This document shows positions 60,346 through 64,000 of a stretch of DNA of 64,000 bases, one piece after another. Numbering within the stretch: the stretch's first letter is position 1; the number at the start of each line of letters is the position of its first letter. The DNA is taken from assembly GCF_004664715.2 (NCBI RefSeq), contig NC_051072.1:248001-312000 (forward strand), written 5' to 3'. The notes beneath the pieces are model-generated. The model was not told where the DNA came from. It saw only the letters and a program-made list of their open reading frames with translations, and made no database searches. The DNA is from Peromyscus leucopus. Lineage: Eukaryota; Chordata; Mammalia; Rodentia; Cricetidae. Position numbers and translations under genes: made by a program.

Positions 60346-61532
60346 TTAGGGTTTGTCTCCAGTATGAACTCTCTTGTGTCTCCTAAGGCCTGATCGATAA
60401 CAAAAGGCTTTGTGACATACTTCACACTTGTATAGTTTCTCTCCAGTATGAACTGTTTGATGTTCTTGAAGACGCCTAGAACAGGAAAACCGTTTGCCAC
60501 AGTGTATACACATATAAGGATTGTCTTCAGAATGGATTGTTTGATGTCCTCTAAGGGATGAAGATGAGCAAAAACGTCTGCCACACACTTCACACTTGTA
60601 GGGATTGTCTTCCCAGTGAATTGTTTGATGTCGTCTAAGAGATGAAGATAAGGAAAAGCACTTACCACACTCTTCACACTTGTAGTGATTCCCTTCAGAA
60701 TGGATTGGTTGATGTTTTCTAAGAGATGAACACGAGGAGAAACATTTACCACACTCCTCACACTTGTATGGTTTCTCTCCAGTGTGGACTCTCTGATGTG
60801 CTTGAAGATGTGAAAAGTAGGAAAACCGTTTGCCACACTCTTCACACTTGTATGCACTATCTTCAGAATGGATTGTTTGATGTCGTCTAAGGGATGAAGA
60901 TGAACAAAAACACTTGCCACACTCTTCACACTTGTAGGGTTTTTGTTCAAAATGGATTATTTGATGTTGTCTAAGGTATGAAGATGAACAAAAACACTTG
61001 CCACATTTTTCACACTGGTAGGGTTTCTCTGCAGTATGAATTCGCTTATGTACCTGAAGGATTGATGATTCATAAAAAGCTTTGCCACATTCTATACACT
61101 TGTATGGTTTCTCTCCAGTATGAATTCGTTGATGTTGTTTCAGCACTGAAGGAGTATAAAAGGACTTGCCACATTCTTCACACTTGTAGGGTTTCTCTCC
61201 AGAATGAATTCTTTGATGTTGCTTCAGCATTGAAGGATAGTAAAATAATTTGCCACATTCCTCACACTTGTAGGATTTTTCATCAGTATGATTTTTCTGG
61301 TGTATAAAAAGTGATTCACGAGTATTAAAGGTCTTATGACATTCTATACACATGTAGGATTTTTCTCCAGTATGAAGTCTCTTGTGTATGGAGAGTGTTT
61401 TATGAGAACTAAGGCCTTTACCACATTCTTCACACTTGTAGAGTTTCTCCCTTTTATGAATTCTCTGGCGTTGAATATACAGTGAGTTAAAATCAATGGT
61501 CTTGTAAATGTTATAATCATTGGTGGTTATTC
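60346..61532 (-). CDS. Gene C: intact 13-finger C2H2 zinc-finger exon
   Basis: The acceptor AG is at 61,534-61,533 and the exon starts at 61,532 in the phase that fits a KRAB-A exon. The uninterrupted frame runs 394 residues to TAA at 60,348-60,346. It opens ITTNDYNIYK, then a degenerate finger (IQRQRIHKREK), then 13 C2H2 fingers with all zinc ligands present. Finger 1 has Leu for the usual core Phe. Linkers are mixed: TGEKP, SGEKP, TAEKP, TDEKS, FEQKP, and several non-consensus SEDNP, WEDNP, SEDSA and SEGNH types. Many recognition helices are serine-rich (CFCSSSSLRRH type). Expected role: nuclear sequence-specific DNA binding, with repression through a KRAB box encoded right of the window. 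The best functional candidate here; the full gene is not visible. Confidence 0.9.
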
Positions 61533-62389
61533 CTGTTGAGCAAAAGTTGAGATATCATCAGAGGCTAGGAAATATTCTTCATATTTAATGTTTGTCTTTT
61601 TAAAGAAACCATTTACTTATATATATTGAAACATCAGTGAGAAACTACAGTACATTTCAAAACCTATAGTCACTAAGCATAAATGATAAAATATTGGAGG
61701 TAGAAATAATCTATACTTCTACTAGAATAAGGGCAAAACCAAATAAAACATAGATATAATGGCATATTATTCAAAGTTTAATAGCTAAGTAAAGTGTAAG
61801 GAAATTTTAGTAACAGAAATAAAACCACTAAACAGTAGTGATGTTCCATGGCTGGAATGGAAACCCATGAAATTATAAATGAACCAAGCCAGGAAAGGAG
61901 AAAGTTAATTGTGACTGTGTGAATTTGTATCATCTAAATACAACATTTTTCTCCACATGGAGTTTTATTTTAGAAGGAATAAAAGATATGCTGCACAAGA
62001 AGTAGATGGTTCACGAAAATATTGCATTTATAGCTCATAAATTCAGGACAGTATTTTATGTTTATTTCATTGACAAAAAAATATAAACCTGAAACATATC
62101 AAGTCCTGATTTAAAAAAAACTTCAGGCTCATCTGTACATTACACAAATTTTACCGGAGACAAGATATTTATCAGTGAATAGATGACGTTACTGATTTCC
62201 TTGTTTGTTTATTTTTGCTTTTTCAAGATAAGGCTTTTCTGTGTAGACCTTCCTGTCCTGGAACTCACTATCTAGACTAGGCTGGCCTAAAACTTAAGAG
62301 ATCTATCTACTTCTGATAGTTGAGGATACCGAGGGGATTCTTATACCTATGCCTCCCACCCAACTGGTATGCAAAATACATTCTAGTTT
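61533..62389 (-). other. Gene C intron upstream of the finger exon
   Basis: Shared with 26,805-27,650, including the old B1 fragment at 62,215-62,325. Confidence 0.75.
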
Positions 62390-62979
62390 AAATATCACAG
62401 ACTACTCCAGACAAGACCCAACAATTATCCTGGTGTTCTCAAGGTTTCCCCCAAAATAGCAATGCCCACAAAAAAGAGGAAGTAGTCCACAAAACAACAC
62501 CCACATTCCCAAAATATGAGTTATGGATGCTTATTATTATTTAAGGGGGATTGGTTACAAGTATGTATTGGTCATTTCTTTTAAAGGCTGAACAAAAGAA
62601 TTAAATTCAAAGATCTCTTTCTAAAGGAAAAAGGGAGATATGATATAAATGATGGGATAAAAGGGTAGATTATTGAATCTACTTTAAGCCAAAAGACAAC
62701 CATTAATCTCAAAGTATTTTACATTGGTATGCATTTTAGTTTATTGAATCAAATTTAAAGTTAATTTTTAATACTGTATGTATATTTCTACTCATTTTGT
62801 ATATTGTGTTGAGACAGCTCATTTAAAAATGTAATGTGTAATTAAAAATACAGAAAAACATATCTGCTCCTGGTAGCACCAATTTACTTCAAAGAAAATG
62901 ATAGGCAATGAAGAAACTCTTTATGGAGCTTGTTTTCTTTATGGCAAAAGCCAGCCCTTAGGGCAAAGAAACTACCCTT
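62390..62979 (+). mobile_element. ERV tail, unit 2
   Basis: Matches 29,480-29,960 and then 35,415-35,540 (ctcctggtagcaccaattta), so it jumps within the ERV tail relative to unit 1. Confidence 0.65.
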
Positions 62980-63548
62980 TGTGGTGGTAGCTTGTTTGTG
63001 CTCTAACAAATAAAGCTTGCCTGGAGATCAGAAAGGAGACTAGCCACTAGTTAACCATAAAAGCCAGACAGTGGTGACACACACCTTTAATTCCAGCACT
63101 TGCAAGGAAACAAGAAGTAATAAGGCAGGGGCGAAGAGAAAAATTGGTAAGTGTTGTTCAATTCTTAAATGGTATTATAATAAAAACCTGGAGCCTGATA
63201 TTGGGGTAAATGCTCAAAGATGAGAGAGACAAAGGAACAAGCCACAGCCACGTCTCACCTCAACAACTCCACGAATCCTGTGACTGAATGTCTGAGTCCT
63301 CAGCCAAAAGCTCTCCAGCCGAAAAGCTTCAGTGAAAAGGCTTCAGCCAAACAAGTTTTAGTTCCTGTCTCTTTAAGACTTTTACAACTTTCTCCACCCA
63401 GCCATATCTTTCCTTCTTAGTGCTGGGATCAAAGGCCTGTGACTCCCGAGAAACAGATTAAAGGTGTATGCGACCAATGCCTGTCTCTGTTTCTCTCCTA
63501 GACTCAGTCAATCTCATGTGATTCATCCAGGGTGGCTTTGCACTCACA
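62980..63548. mobile_element. Two LTR family Y pieces in opposite orientation
   Basis: 62,980-63,115 reads sense (tgtggtggtagcttgtttg, aataaagcttgcctgg). 63,150-63,545 reads antisense, with its 3' end near ggtattataataaaaacctgg and a B1-like part at about 63,420-63,480. The head-to-head arrangement lies between ERV tail and gag. Confidence 0.5.
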
Positions 63549-64000
63549 CAGCACCCTTGAATGCTTAGGACAGAACTGAAGAAGTAGGAAAGAAAATTGA
63601 CTTATTTCCTACAGTTATACAGGGCCCAAAAGAAACCTTCAATGATTTTTTTAACAAACATTGACTTCAGCAATGAATAGAATGATACCAATGATTGAGA
63701 AGCCAGACTAATAATAATTGAATCTCTACCTTTTGAAAATGTTAATTCACAATACAGAAGGGTAATTAGGCCACTAAAGGCAAGATCAGCACCCACAGAG
63801 GAATGGATTTGAGATACAGTCAATACTGAATCTCATAACTATGATGATGCTTGGATAGGAGAGGTAGTTTCCAGAAGTTTGAAGAAACATCAAAATGTTA
63901 CGTGTTTCAATTGTGGTAAACAAGGTCACCTAACAAAGGATTGTGCTCACAACATTGCTAAGAATAATCCAAACAGAATGCCCCTCCCTTCTGGAGTATG
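63549..64000 (+). pseudogene. ERVK gag remnant, unit 2, cut by the window edge
   Basis: Matches 31,275-31,740. Contains the major-homology-like stretch near 63,625 and a nucleocapsid knuckle near 63,905-63,950 with all four CCHC ligands (CFNCGKQGHLTKDC). A stop at about 63,678-63,680 separates the capsid piece. Not functional as read. Confidence 0.75.

Noticed and set aside
60300..60950. 216-residue minus-strand ORF overlapping the finger exon
   Set aside because: An alternate frame of the same fingers (SVKSV repeats); a shadow of the true frame.

Overview
The window is mammalian nuclear DNA from a muroid rodent, most probably a cricetid (hamster, vole or deer-mouse type). The evidence is B1, B2 and ID SINEs, muroid L1 3' ends, many class II (ERVK/mys-like) LTRs, and KRAB/C2H2 zinc-finger exons of rodent type. 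There are no bacterial-style operons, and nearly all short ORFs are chance reading frames inside repeats and introns.

Layout. The window is one full unit (about 41 kb, 1-40,960) and most of a second unit (40,961-64,000) of a tandem segmental duplication in a KRAB zinc-finger cluster, all transcribed on the minus strand. Three genes are cut or contained. Gene A has its promoter near 7.4 kb and the first 20 nt of its KRAB-A exon at 1-20; its fingers lie left of the window. Gene B has its promoter near 47.3 kb, a KRAB-A exon at 40,852-40,978 and a zinc-finger exon at 25,622-26,804, which carries a frameshift in finger 7. Gene C has an intact 13-finger exon at 60,346-61,532; its KRAB exon and promoter must lie right of 64,000. 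KRAB-A ends in phase 1 and the finger exon opens in the matching phase, so direct splicing is in frame.

Between these exons the units differ by insertions that can be read against the empty site in the sister unit: solo LTRs with 6-bp target duplications, 5'-truncated L1s, B1, B2 and ID SINEs, and a processed 3'-UTR-like retrocopy. From 27.9 to 37.8 kb lies a mosaic of decayed betaretrovirus-like (ERVK) sequence: LTRs, a decayed tRNA-Lys-type primer site, gag, protease, RT and integrase pieces, and an env/LTR retrocopy. Related pieces lie antisense at 15.6-17.0 and 52.3-54.7 kb, and sense at 55.7-56.9 and 62.4-64.0 kb. All are interrupted by stops, deletions or lost catalytic residues.

How the parts relate. 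The encoded proteins would be KRAB-type repressors (KRAB recruits TRIM28; fingers bind DNA, often transposons) embedded in a cluster dense with ERVs. Fingers 1-5 are nearly identical between units and keep the same DNA-contact residues, while fingers 6-13 differ at contact positions. Gene B also has a KRAB Trp-to-Arg change and the frameshift, so it looks like a decaying sister of the apparently intact gene C. Family names for LTRs are from memory of muroid repeats and are tentative; no database search was possible.
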